Assembly: GCA_958296125.1 (NCBI GenBank)
Contig: OY282444.1
Coordinates: forward strand, 2,041,940-2,105,939
Origin: an uncultured Poribacteria bacterium
GTDB lineage: Bacteria; Poribacteria; WGA-4E; PCPOR2b
Direction of reading: 5' to 3'
Length of the DNA stretch: 64,000 nucleotides
Position numbers and translations under genes: made by a program. Numbering within the stretch: the stretch's first letter is position 1; each line of letters begins with the position of its first letter. Shown piece by piece: positions 27,442 to 35,777 of the stretch. The notes below the pieces were generated by a model. That model worked only from the letters and a program-made list of their open reading frames with translations, was not told the origin of the DNA and ran no database searches.

Positions 27442-28194
27442 ATGAAAACCTATCAATGCTCCCTCAGTTTTTTTACCCTACTCACGCTTATCCTCAGTAT
27501 CGGTGCGCCTGCCCCAAGCCACCCCGATGGGAATGCTGATGGAGACCTTTTCACCTTTGTGAGGCTAAAATACACAGGGAATAGCTGGTTCGGTAACGGT
27601 TGGGATGTCGATTTGCCCGCCGCGGATCGAAATTTTATCCGGCAGCTCGCGCGAGCGACCAACATTCCCGTTGCCCGCCGCGAAAAAATCATCTCTGTTG
27701 GCTCTCCAGAACTGTTCAACTATCCCTTTGCTTACATCTTGGAAGTTGGCACGCTCAACCTGACCAATGCGGAAGCCGCAAATCTCCGTGAATATCTATT
27801 ACGTGGCGGCTTTATCATGGTTGACGATTTCCACGGTGGACAGGAATGGCGCAATTTTTATCGTCAATTCAAGAAAATTTTCCCGCAACGCGAGCCTGAA
27901 GACATCCCCATCACCCACCCGTTATTCCACTGTTTTTTCGATATCGACAGACTCCGTCAGATTCCCGGTCTGAGATCCCTATTCAATGGACGCACCCACG
28001 AGCGGCGTGACGGCTATCCCGCCTATTGCCGCGGCGTTTACGATGAAAATGGCCGCTTAATGATGATGATCAATTTCAATACCGATATCGGGGATGCCTG
28101 GGAACATGCAGCGGAGGGTTTCTATCCACGCGAGTTATCGGATATAGCATACCGCATGGGAATCAACGCTGTGGTTTATGCGTTGACGCATTAG
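27442..28194 (+). CDS. DUF4159 family exported protein
   Basis: 250 residues. A signal peptide (SLSFFTLLTLILSIGAPAPS) is followed by the DUF4159 fold: FTFVRLKYTGN at the head, NLREYLLRGGFIMVDDFHGG in the middle and ITHPLFHCFFDID later. These proteins have a glutamine-amidotransferase-like (flavodoxin-like) core, are common in bacteria that also have gliding or surface modules, and have no known reaction. It sits 68 bases after the PorV-like gene and is probably in the same transcript. No strong ribosome site is seen. Confidence 0.78.
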   Translation: MKTYQCSLSFFTLLTLILSIGAPAPSHPDGNADGDLFTFVRLKYTGNSWFGNGWDVDLPAADRNFIRQLARATNIPVARREKIISVGSPELFNYPFAYILEVGTLNLTNAEAANLREYLLRGGFIMVDDFHGGQEWRNFYRQFKKIFPQREPEDIPITHPLFHCFFDIDRLRQIPGLRSLFNGRTHERRDGYPAYCRGVYDENGRLMMMINFNTDIGDAWEHAAEGFYPRELSDIAYRMGINAVVYALTH

Positions 28195-28396
28195 TAGCCC
28201 GGATAACACAGGGTGCTGAGGGATTCGACCATGATCCGTCTTATGAGCAATGCACGATACAAGGATGGGAAAACGATAAGGAAGAAAAAATTGATTTTTT
28301 GTTGACAAGTTTTGCCAGGTGTGGAAGAAAAGCAGCAAGCGCGGATGCAGCGTTCTATGACTGCTTGAGGGGGCATAGCAATTAAGGGGGTTAGCG

Positions 28397-28858
28397 ATGA
28401 AAAGTAAAAAGCCAATCAAACCTCGCTGGTGGCAAGTGGAAATTGGGTTTATGCAAAGCGCAGGCTTTCGAGTGGTGATGAGGATGATTACACTAGCCGT
28501 CATAGGTTATTGTGGTTATAGCGTCTCAGTTTGGATTATCCAAAAGCGTGAGCATAACCGTCTGTTACGTCTCGATCAAGAGGCTAACCCTTCTGGATAT
28601 GTTCCACGACTGCCTTCTCCCCCGTTCAAAAACGAAGGTGCACCCAACGATTCCCCCCAAGAGGTAACTGATGGACAGCCGCCTTCCTCTGTGGAAAATG
28701 GTTCTCTCGCTGATCCGTGGATCAAGAGGTCTGCCACCCAGAATAGGTATTCTGGTGTGAACAAGCATAAGATGTTTATGGAGTGGATTGATACTGGGAA
28801 AAAAAACGATTTGATAGAGGCATACATTAAAGAGTCGCAAGCCAATAATCCGTTTTGA
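28397..28858 (+). CDS. Membrane-anchored protein, N-terminal half of a TGA-split gene
   Basis: 153 residues. One membrane segment (MRMITLAVIGYCGYSVSVW) is followed by a Pro/Ser-rich linker. AGGGGG precedes the ATG. The stop is TGA at 28856-28858; the same frame continues after it without any other interruption into 28865-29896. The intact relative at 37533-38270 has membrane segment, linker and the downstream domain in one chain, so this is the front half of one ancestral gene. Function unknown. Confidence 0.6.
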   Translation: MKSKKPIKPRWWQVEIGFMQSAGFRVVMRMITLAVIGYCGYSVSVWIIQKREHNRLLRLDQEANPSGYVPRLPSPPFKNEGAPNDSPQEVTDGQPPSSVENGSLADPWIKRSATQNRYSGVNKHKMFMEWIDTGKKNDLIEAYIKESQANNPF

Positions 28859-28864
28859 AGTAAG

Positions 28865-29896
28865 GTGATACAACGGGTTGTGAGCCCCCAGGGGCAAATT
28901 CACACCGTCCTTGTCCCCGAAGGATATGAGTATCAGGAGGGAGATGCTATCTTAAGATCGGAACTGAACCCGCCGACGCGCGTCTTTTCTTTCGGAGGGG
29001 ATCCGATGACATTGACAGTAGGCGGGGTTAAGTATGAAGTGCCCGGATATCATTCTATAGCGGATCCGTATGAACGTGAAGAGTATTTTAATAAATTCAC
29101 CTGGTCTATAAAAAATGGTGTTTCTATGGCTGAAGTTAAAAAAAAAGTAGAAGCAAGGGAACTTGATTTTTCGTTGTCTGAGAAAATGAGAAGATATGTG
29201 GATCGAATAGAGGGACAGCGGGAAAGGGCACAGTGGCTATCGGATCAGTTTCCAAAACCGCTGCCGCCTGACAGACCACCGGTGAAAGTGCGTTTTCTGC
29301 CCGATGAAGGTGAAGACGCACTACCGGGGTGGATGCAAAAACTGGAACGCAACCCCCGGCTAGAAAGCGGGGAAGCAGTAGCTAGCGGGAGTGATTCAGG
29401 AGTAGACCTTGTTTCTGAGGGAGACAGCCCTATTGATACAGAAGGGACGCTTTCTCCTAAAGATCTACCCGATATGGTCAAGCCGACACCTTCTGATCAA
29501 AGCATGGCAGAACTCGAAAAGCAATTGACACCGGAGGGGATTGAAACGAAACTGAGCAACGGGTTATCACCGGAGCGTTTTTCAAAGGTACAACAGTTGA
29601 TTGACCAGTATGGTACAGAGGAAGGGCTACGTCGTTTGAGGGAGATGGACCCTGAAGCTGCTAAACAATTTGAGCGGGAGCGGTCTGCTCCCCCTGTCCG
29701 TTCCAAGCCAGATGATGATGCACCCGCGACACAGAAGAGACAGATTTTTTTCAACACCCTAAACGATATCCTTCCTTTTAATCCCGTCTGTGGGGTAGGA
29801 GGGATACCGTTTTTTTACTTACTTTCCCGCCCGCGGACTTTCTCCCTTTTGCCGAGTATTAGAATTTTCCAAAAACGCGCACGAAGGTTTCCATAA
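28865..29896 (+). CDS. C-terminal half of the TGA-split gene (possible GTG restart)
   Basis: 343 codons from GTG 28865, in the same frame as 28397-28858. Residues 5-25 (VVSPQGQIHTVLVPEGYEY) align with IQAPNGNLRIIYMPAGREY of the gene at 37533-38270, and YFNKFTWSIKNGVSMAEV with YLDKMRWASAFSISIEEV. The long acidic/Pro-rich tail has no match there. The final 40 residues run through low-complexity sequence and overlap the end of the converging gene by 38 bases, so the natural end may also be altered. It could be made by reinitiation, by TGA read-through, or not at all. Confidence 0.5.
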   Translation: MIQRVVSPQGQIHTVLVPEGYEYQEGDAILRSELNPPTRVFSFGGDPMTLTVGGVKYEVPGYHSIADPYEREEYFNKFTWSIKNGVSMAEVKKKVEARELDFSLSEKMRRYVDRIEGQRERAQWLSDQFPKPLPPDRPPVKVRFLPDEGEDALPGWMQKLERNPRLESGEAVASGSDSGVDLVSEGDSPIDTEGTLSPKDLPDMVKPTPSDQSMAELEKQLTPEGIETKLSNGLSPERFSKVQQLIDQYGTEEGLRRLREMDPEAAKQFERERSAPPVRSKPDDDAPATQKRQIFFNTLNDILPFNPVCGVGGIPFFYLLSRPRTFSLLPSIRIFQKRARRFP

Positions 29897-31817
29897 AGTT
29901 ATCATCGTTCACGTCCGCGTTGGCGCGTTGATCGATATATTGTGCGCCGATGTGCAGAAACAGTTCTTTTTCGTAGGCGACAAAGCTCTTTTCCATCTCA
30001 GCCAGAAGGGCTTGGCGAATGAAATCGTTTCCATCCTCAAGCATATCGTTAAAGAGTAGCACCTGTCCACCGCCGGTAATTTTGATTGTCTTAGTGAATT
30101 GATAGACAACTTTGAGAATAAATGCAGCCGCCGCGTCGCGCACATCCGCCGCTTCAATGACACGAAGTCGGATATTGCGTGAAGTCGTTTCACCGTCGAT
30201 ATCTCCCATCAATGAAAGATGTTCCAGACGGTCTTCTGCCATCTGAAAACCGTTGCGAATTGTGTATTTGAACATCGGCGTAATTTCGAGCGATTTGGAT
30301 GGACGGATGCGGTAGTTTGTTTTCAGGATACCGACCTCGTAATGTTTGTTATCCCGATCGAAATCGAGATTGTATCGTAGTTTGAAGCGTCCTGTTGTAA
30401 CCATCTGCTTTATCCCCGAATATTCCCAAGTGACCTTGGCGGTGTTGATGAGATCATCCTGCATCAACAATGGATCTTTGCGTCGCTTCTCGACCTCAAC
30501 ACCGCTATCTATATCAAAAAACGTCACATCCCCTCGCGCCTCCATTTTCTGCACGTCAGGTTGCGCTCGGTAAAGTTGTCCTTCGGCTCTACTCAAGAAA
30601 CCGGCAAAGTACCACGTCTCATCGGGGATGCGGTCTTTTACCCACTTCAATTCGTTCTCGACCACCAAGGCAGCCTCCTGAGAGAGATCTTTCTTGTAAA
30701 TTATATTGGTGAACGCCTTTGTTGCCGTCGAAGAACGGCGGAACGCTGTATTCCTGAGATCCTTTTCAAATTGCAAACCAATATCGAGGTCTGTGGAACT
30801 GCCACTACGACTGGTCTTCCGTTTCATCAGCAGTCGCAGCCCACGCAGTCCAACATCAAATTCGTAATTGGGGTCTTTATCGTTCTCTTCCTCGTCCCGG
30901 AGCCCATTGTTATTCTGATCTCTTTCGTCAAGGAAATCCTCATCGACATCAAAGAGCAGAATATCGTCCTCATAATCAAAGGTGCCGTTGTTGTTCTTAT
31001 CAAGGTCGCCGGGAATAATCAGGGAAGGCGGGTCTAGCCATGTGTTATCGGTGTACCGGTCCTGATCATCGTTATCCCCGACAGAACGAGAGGCATCGAA
31101 ACGGGGACCGACGCGGAAGGCTTCCCCTTGAAAGATTGTGTCCCCAACGGTTCGGAATGCCTTAAACACTGTCGTCGCTGCGTCAAAACGCGAACCGAGG
31201 TCCTTTCTCAACGCGCTTTTTGGTGTCGTCGCGAACTCCGCCTTCAGACCGTAGTTTGCAAAGTTGGTCTCCATATCCAAAGCCCATACCGGCGTGTCGC
31301 GGAAATACCAAGAAACTCCCAGCTTGGACTTTCCGAATTTCGTCACTTCGCGTATGCCGACCCCCGACCCCTCGACACCTTCCTGGCCAATCACCGGATT
31401 GAGCAAGCCGGGGACCATTAAGATCATCCAATCGGTGCGTTCGGAGCGCACATCCCAACGCACCCCTGAGAGGTCAATCTGATCGAAGGTGAACTTTGTG
31501 AAGGTAGTGGGAACCTCTCCTAAACTCAAGATGTTTTTGACATTGCCAGCAGTTTCCTCAATAATCATGACGCTATGGAAGCCGCGCCGAAACACGCGGT
31601 CAAAATCGAACTCGTTCTGCCGGACTGCATCCTCCTCCGTATCTGCGAGAAAGTCTCGTTTATTAGTGAAATCATATTCCACACGCCCTGATATAAAGAG
31701 CTTGCCGAACAAACTGTAGACATCCTCCGCCTCTGCCGGAAAGGTCAAAAGGTTGAAGAGGAAAAGAACCGCAAAGCCGAAGACCGAAAACTTCGCCTTT
31801 ACCTTCCATTTATTCAT
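29859..31817 (-). CDS. Predicted outer-membrane beta-barrel protein with EF-hand-like calcium motifs
   Basis: 652 residues. Signal peptide (FAVLFLFNLLTFPAEAED). The chain is made of alternating beta strands with aromatic ends and closes in FMETFVRVFGKF, a Phe-ending strand typical of BAM substrates. An acidic insertion near residues 270-320 has two EF-hand/dockerin-like loops (DKNNNGTFDYED and DQNNNGLRDEEE), which probably bind calcium on the outside. The family is not recognised. It lies 36 bases downstream of the propeller fragment and shares its strong promoter. Confidence 0.65.
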   Translation of the reverse strand: MNKWKVKAKFSVFGFAVLFLFNLLTFPAEAEDVYSLFGKLFISGRVEYDFTNKRDFLADTEEDAVRQNEFDFDRVFRRGFHSVMIIEETAGNVKNILSLGEVPTTFTKFTFDQIDLSGVRWDVRSERTDWMILMVPGLLNPVIGQEGVEGSGVGIREVTKFGKSKLGVSWYFRDTPVWALDMETNFANYGLKAEFATTPKSALRKDLGSRFDAATTVFKAFRTVGDTIFQGEAFRVGPRFDASRSVGDNDDQDRYTDNTWLDPPSLIIPGDLDKNNNGTFDYEDDILLFDVDEDFLDERDQNNNGLRDEEENDKDPNYEFDVGLRGLRLLMKRKTSRSGSSTDLDIGLQFEKDLRNTAFRRSSTATKAFTNIIYKKDLSQEAALVVENELKWVKDRIPDETWYFAGFLSRAEGQLYRAQPDVQKMEARGDVTFFDIDSGVEVEKRRKDPLLMQDDLINTAKVTWEYSGIKQMVTTGRFKLRYNLDFDRDNKHYEVGILKTNYRIRPSKSLEITPMFKYTIRNGFQMAEDRLEHLSLMGDIDGETTSRNIRLRVIEAADVRDAAAAFILKVVYQFTKTIKITGGGQVLLFNDMLEDGNDFIRQALLAEMEKSFVAYEKELFLHIGAQYIDQRANADVNDDNFMETFVRVFGKF

Positions 31818-31853
31818 CTGATGAATTTCCTTTTACGTTTTGTATTTCGCATT

Positions 31854-32177
31854 TCACCTCTCAGATTCCGTCATGGTCAAACCGTTCGGTATAAACCGTC
31901 CACTGTTCGTGCCGAGCCAAGCATATTTTTCGTCAACTGTCAGGCAGGTGACACTTGGGGTGTCATCCTCCTCATCATCCATCCCCTTCATACGAGGGGC
32001 AAACCAACGGTCTGTTTGTTTGTCATAGCGATGTAAACCATCCGATGTCCCTAACCACACATAACGTGCTTCGGAGGCAATTGCGTACACTTTCCGCCAA
32101 GGGTTCCAAACCTTCGCACGTTTTCCTTGATTCAAGTCGAATCTGTTCAACAACACTCCAAATAAGTTTGAATTCAT
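31854..32177 (-). pseudogene. Truncated two-component-regulator-type propeller protein
   Basis: 107 codons. Two blades are visible, YVWLGTSDGLHRYDKQTDRW and YAWLGTNSG, the WLGT..GL.RYD pattern of Reg_prop propellers, which normally have 7 or 14 blades. After the second WLGTNSG the frame degrades; another frame reads VYTERFDHDGI and then stops, so a frameshift is likely at the end. It lacks a signal peptide. A strong promoter lies just upstream. It looks like a leftover of a large periplasmic propeller gene. Confidence 0.6.
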
Positions 32178-32209
32178 GATAGAATGATTTGATGTCTGCG
32201 GATCGTGGA

Positions 32210-32238
32210 ATTATATCACAGTCACATAAAGCCTTCAA
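32210..32238 (-). promoter_or_regulatory. Sigma-70 promoter upstream of the propeller fragment and barrel gene
   Basis: Minus-strand TTGAAG (32233-32238), 17-base spacer, perfect TATAAT (32210-32215), 33 bases before the ATG of the propeller fragment. Confidence 0.7.
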
Positions 32239-32256
32239 GTGAAGTACAAGTAACCT

Positions 32257-32380
32257 TAGGGCTATTTAGTTTTCCGTTTTTTGACCGATTTTGGCGGGTA
32301 GTCCGTTCCCCCGCCTGCGGGGAGACCAGGGAATGCCTCGCCCCTGGTCTCGGAGCGGACCAAAGAATTAAATGACCCTA
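32257..32380. mobile_element. MITE-like element, copy A, with perfect 10-bp target duplication
   Basis: 124 bases, no gene. The ends are TAGGGCTATTTAGTT and the reverse complement of a right end that reads TAGGGTCATTTAATT inward. It is flanked on both sides by CAAGTAACCT (32247-32256 and 32381-32390), a perfect 10-bp target-site duplication. Inside, GAGACCAGGG and CCCTGGTCTC form a 10-bp hairpin stem. The remaining gap up to 32549 shows nothing I can assign. Confidence 0.8.
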
Positions 32381-32549
32381 CAAGTAACCTGTATAAATTT
32401 CTATTAACGATTCTCTGGATGAAACTCCGAGGGGAATCCAGTTTCTTCAACATATTTTGGTAAACCACAGATAATCATCGCTCCGACTTTCACTCAATCC
32501 GCAAAACCGTAAACACCTAAACAACGCTAAAAATAGGGGAAAATTCACA

Positions 32550-33830
32550 ATGATTCAAGTAGGATTTGGTCAACGTGTCATTACGCCAAAAATCGGCACA
32601 GAAATGCCCGGAGGTATTAACAAACGCTTTTCTCAAAGCGTACATGATGACCTCTTTGTCAATTCAATGGTAATGGACGATGGCGCTACACAGCTTGTCC
32701 TAGCAGGGCTTGATGCACTATCAATAAAGCGCTCGATAACACTGAGTGCACGAAAACAAATTGCAGATGCCACCGGTATTACCGCTGACAACGTGCTGAT
32801 CGCAGCAAGCCACACACACAACGGCGGAGCTATCGCAGATGTCTTTATGAGCGAATCGGATGCGGCTTACTGCGACTTCGTTGCTACACAGATTGCACAA
32901 GCAGCCATCGAGGGGTATGAGAAACGGGAGCCTGCTACATTGGTCATTGGTGCGGGACACGAGGGAAGTGTTGCTTTCAACCGACGTTTTCGCATGAAAG
33001 ATGGATCGGAGCGCACCCATCCAGGAGTGGGCAACCCCGATATCGTTCAAGTCGCAGGACCCATTGACCCAATGGTCGGGGTTATCGGTGCTATAAATCA
33101 ATCGTGCAAATTTCTTGGATGCTGGGTCAACTACTGTTGCCATGCCACACTGGGTGTCGGCGGGGATGGGTTTTCCGCTGATTACATCTACCATCTGAGA
33201 AAAACCGTTCAGCAAGCGATGAGAGCTGACCATGCCATCATCGTCTTTGGAAATGGCGCATCAGGCGATGTCACTCAAGTCGATAATCTCAGAGATCGAG
33301 GGAAGCAGTCTGGTGAATGCTGGGGATGGCATGTCGGTACAACGGTTGGTGCGGAGGTCATCAAGGTGTTGGCACGCATGGATTATACAGATGAGGTTCC
33401 CTTAGCATGTGCAACTGAAACACTTGAACTTCCCTTACGTGATCTTGGCGATGCGGCACTCAACCAAGCACAATCTTGGGGAGATCAAGCAGTTTGGGCA
33501 AGGGAGCTTGAATTGCTCAAAGAAATCAAGGGGATTGAACCGAAGGTTACGGCAGAGGTACAAATGATGCGGATTGGGTCAGCGGGAATGATTGCGGTGC
33601 CTGCGGAATACTTCTGTCAGTATGGGTTGGGTATTCAGGAGTGTTCTCCCTTTGATCCAACGTTTATTGTCTCCCTCGCTAACGGTTGTGTCGGGTACGT
33701 CCCAACACCACAAGCATTTGTCGGTGGGGGGTATGAACCGCGAACCGCACGGTCTAGTAAGTTGTGTCCAGATGCGGGGGATCGAATTGCAGCGACAGCA
33801 GTTCGGCTACTTCATGGTGCTCATGGATAA
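32550..33830 (+). CDS. Neutral/alkaline non-lysosomal ceramidase-like hydrolase
   Basis: 426 residues. Matches the N-terminal zinc amidase domain of the ceramidase family: VGFGQRVITPKIGTEMPGG at the start, the metal-site motif ASHTHNGG (about 90-97), NYCCHATLGVGGD and VFGNGASGDVT. The C-terminal Ig-like domain of true ceramidases is missing, as in many bacterial homologues, and there is no signal peptide. The substrate is therefore uncertain; a cytoplasmic amidase of another acyl compound is possible. AGGGGAAAA precedes the ATG. Confidence 0.82.
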   Translation: MIQVGFGQRVITPKIGTEMPGGINKRFSQSVHDDLFVNSMVMDDGATQLVLAGLDALSIKRSITLSARKQIADATGITADNVLIAASHTHNGGAIADVFMSESDAAYCDFVATQIAQAAIEGYEKREPATLVIGAGHEGSVAFNRRFRMKDGSERTHPGVGNPDIVQVAGPIDPMVGVIGAINQSCKFLGCWVNYCCHATLGVGGDGFSADYIYHLRKTVQQAMRADHAIIVFGNGASGDVTQVDNLRDRGKQSGECWGWHVGTTVGAEVIKVLARMDYTDEVPLACATETLELPLRDLGDAALNQAQSWGDQAVWARELELLKEIKGIEPKVTAEVQMMRIGSAGMIAVPAEYFCQYGLGIQECSPFDPTFIVSLANGCVGYVPTPQAFVGGGYEPRTARSSKLCPDAGDRIAATAVRLLHGAHG

Positions 33831-33852
33831 ATGCCAGAACATGTTAGGGTCG

Positions 33853-34890
33853 CTAATCGCCTTGGCTGGCAAGACTCACCTCATAGGGAGGGTGAGCGAT
33901 ACCTTTCTCCGTGATGATTGCGGTGATGAGGTGGGCGGGAGTGACATCAAAGGCGGGACTGTAGACTTTAACTCCTTTGGGTGCCGTTCTGTTGCCGAAG
34001 CCCTCCGTCACTTCTTCGGCGGCGCGCTGCTCAATCGGAATCAGATCGCCCGTTTTAAGAGAGAGGTCAAGCGTTGAAGTTGGCGCGGCGACATAGAAAG
34101 GGAGGTCGTGTGCCTTTGCCAATATCGCAACGTTATAGGTTCCAATCTTGTTCGCGGTGTCACCGTTTGCGGCAATCCGGTCCGCCCCAACAATGACACA
34201 CTGAATCTTTCCTTCCTTCATGACCTGTGCCGCCATGTTGTCACAAATCAACGTCACATCAATCCCCGCCTGCATGAGTTCCCACGCTGTCAACCGTGCG
34301 CCTTGCAATAACGGGCGCGTCTCATCGGCATAAACACTGATGTTCTTTCCCGATTCGTGTGCAGAGAACATAACCGCTAGTGCCGTGCCGTAATCAGAGG
34401 TTGCGAGTCCTCCTGCATTGCAATGTGTCAAAATGGTATCACCGTTACGGATGAGGTCTAATCCATGTTGACCGATGGCGCGACACCTCGCCCGGTCCTC
34501 CTCAATAATGCTTTGTGCTTCATCAAGAAGAGTGCTCTTGAGTTGCGGAATCTCAAGGTCTTTGTGCTTTTCCGCTGTTTGCTCGATGCGCTCAAGAGCC
34601 CAAAAGAGATTCACTGCTGTCGGGCGTGAGGTCGCAAGATAAGCCGTTACCTTTTTGAGTTCATCCGCAAAATCAGGGTAGTTTGTCGCCGTTGACTTCC
34701 AGATTCCAAGCACCGCCCCCAATGCGCCCGCAATCCCGATCGCGGGTGCCCCACGAACTCGAAGTGATTTAATCGCCTCCCAAACGCTTTCTACATCGTA
34801 ACAATAAATCTGCTTGAATTCATTCGGTAGCAGGGTTTGATCAATTAGGTGGATTCTACCATCAACCCATTCAATTGTCGGAATCGGCAT
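33853..34890 (-). CDS. mtnA: S-methyl-5-thioribose-1-phosphate isomerase (methionine salvage)
   Basis: 345 residues from ATG 34890, preceded by GGAGGAGG. Conserved family features: RVRGAPAIGIAGALG for phosphate binding, THCNAGGLAT containing the catalytic Cys, and VGADRIAANGDTANKIGTY containing the catalytic Asp. It converts methylthioribose-1-phosphate to methylthioribulose-1-phosphate. It overlaps the last 20 bases of the upstream pyrophosphatase-like gene, so translation is probably coupled. An exported MTA nucleosidase, the enzyme step before this pathway, lies at 55.8 kb. Confidence 0.93.
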   Translation of the reverse strand: MPIPTIEWVDGRIHLIDQTLLPNEFKQIYCYDVESVWEAIKSLRVRGAPAIGIAGALGAVLGIWKSTATNYPDFADELKKVTAYLATSRPTAVNLFWALERIEQTAEKHKDLEIPQLKSTLLDEAQSIIEEDRARCRAIGQHGLDLIRNGDTILTHCNAGGLATSDYGTALAVMFSAHESGKNISVYADETRPLLQGARLTAWELMQAGIDVTLICDNMAAQVMKEGKIQCVIVGADRIAANGDTANKIGTYNVAILAKAHDLPFYVAAPTSTLDLSLKTGDLIPIEQRAAEEVTEGFGNRTAPKGVKVYSPAFDVTPAHLITAIITEKGIAHPPYEVSLASQGD

Positions 34891-35518
34891 CTTCCTCCTC
34901 CCCTCGGTCATCATGGTCAGCCCATTCAGCGTTCACCGCTGCCACGCTAGCTTCTTCAAGATTTTCATTGAACCCTTCGGCGGTCTTGTCATCTTCGGAA
35001 TCGTCGTCGATTCGGGCTTTGGTGCCACGAAGTTTAGGGCTCGCAATATATGCTTCGTGTGCATCTGTAATCACCTTGACCGTTTCGGCATGATTGAGCC
35101 AACCGGATAATTCAAAGTAGGGTTCAAAAAACTGCACGATTTTTTTGAGCAACTTAACGTCCAAGTCAGAAATATCCTTAACCGAGGTGTAACGCTCATC
35201 GCCCAACATCACACAGATAACGTGATGGTCTCGGTCTTTACGCTTTAGTACGCCGATGGGTCGCGCCTCACAGATGTAGCCGGGGTGACTCGCATTGCGA
35301 GCGATTACCATTGCATTCAGGAAATGCCCATCTTCAGCAACTGTTTCCGGAATCCAACCGTATTCCGTTGGCACCGGCATACTAAATTCATACGCCAACC
35401 GAAACTTTCGGCTCTTCGCATGGTAGCGATATTTTTTCCGACTGCCCTTTGGTGCCTCAATAACAACATTGATGATTGAGGGTGCATGGCGTCCCAGTGA
35501 AATATCTCGCAAGTTCAT
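34871..35518 (-). CDS. Inorganic pyrophosphatase family protein with altered metal ligands
   Basis: 215 residues. The family I pyrophosphatase fold is recognisable: VVIEAPKGSRKKYRY, TEYGWIPETV, ARPIGVLKRKD and SGWLNHAETVKVI match the E. coli enzyme in order. However, the metal-binding DGDPVD motif reads DGHFLN here (residues 63-68), so two of its three Asp ligands are replaced by His and Asn. The Glu of KYEID is Arg and the active-site Arg near residue 43 is also not evident. A 60-residue very acidic tail follows. It may bind a phospho-ligand without hydrolysing it, or act on another substrate. First gene of the mtnA operon. Confidence 0.72.
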   Translation of the reverse strand: MNLRDISLGRHAPSIINVVIEAPKGSRKKYRYHAKSRKFRLAYEFSMPVPTEYGWIPETVAEDGHFLNAMVIARNASHPGYICEARPIGVLKRKDRDHHVICVMLGDERYTSVKDISDLDVKLLKKIVQFFEPYFELSGWLNHAETVKVITDAHEAYIASPKLRGTKARIDDDSEDDKTAEGFNENLEEASVAAVNAEWADHDDRGEEEDADSDN

Positions 35519-35771
35519 TTTTCTTCCCTACCTTTGAGCATGTCCCCATGAAAACGGGGAACGGTTACCGGTATCTGTAACCTTAACAGACCTGAAATTC
35601 AAAGGAGGTAATGCAGCCCCTCCATAACCCATGAGGAAGGAAATGAACCATCCCACTCCTCAACTCTTATCGAACCGGATAAATCCTGATATAATCCATC
35701 AATTCAATCCTGAGAATCTAGTAAAATTTGCTCAAGACGATTCAAGCGGCTAAGTTTTGGCTGACTAATAG
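35519..35771 (-). promoter_or_regulatory. Long structured 5' leader of the pyrophosphatase-like/mtnA operon
   Basis: The promoter at 35778-35806 implies a leader of about 250 nucleotides. It contains three stems close to the start codon: TCCCC/GGGGA (35543-35547/35556-35560), GGTTAC/GTAACC (35563-35568/35577-35582) and GGAGG/CCTCC (35604-35608/35619-35623). No match to SAM, cobalamin, FMN or T-box consensus could be made by eye. A regulatory RNA is plausible but unproven. Confidence 0.4.
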
Positions 35772-35777
35772 TTTGAC

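Noticed and set aside
28302-28330. TTGACA at 28302 as promoter of the TGA-split gene
   Set aside because: No acceptable -10 at 16-18 bases downstream.
28876-28906. Stem after the TGA as a SECIS element
   Set aside because: Position is acceptable but the apical loop is only CA and lacks the G/U features of bacterial SECIS; no selenium genes are seen in the window.
35519-35771. SAM, cobalamin or FMN riboswitch before the mtnA operon
   Set aside because: No recognisable conserved core could be matched by eye; kept only as an unclassified leader.
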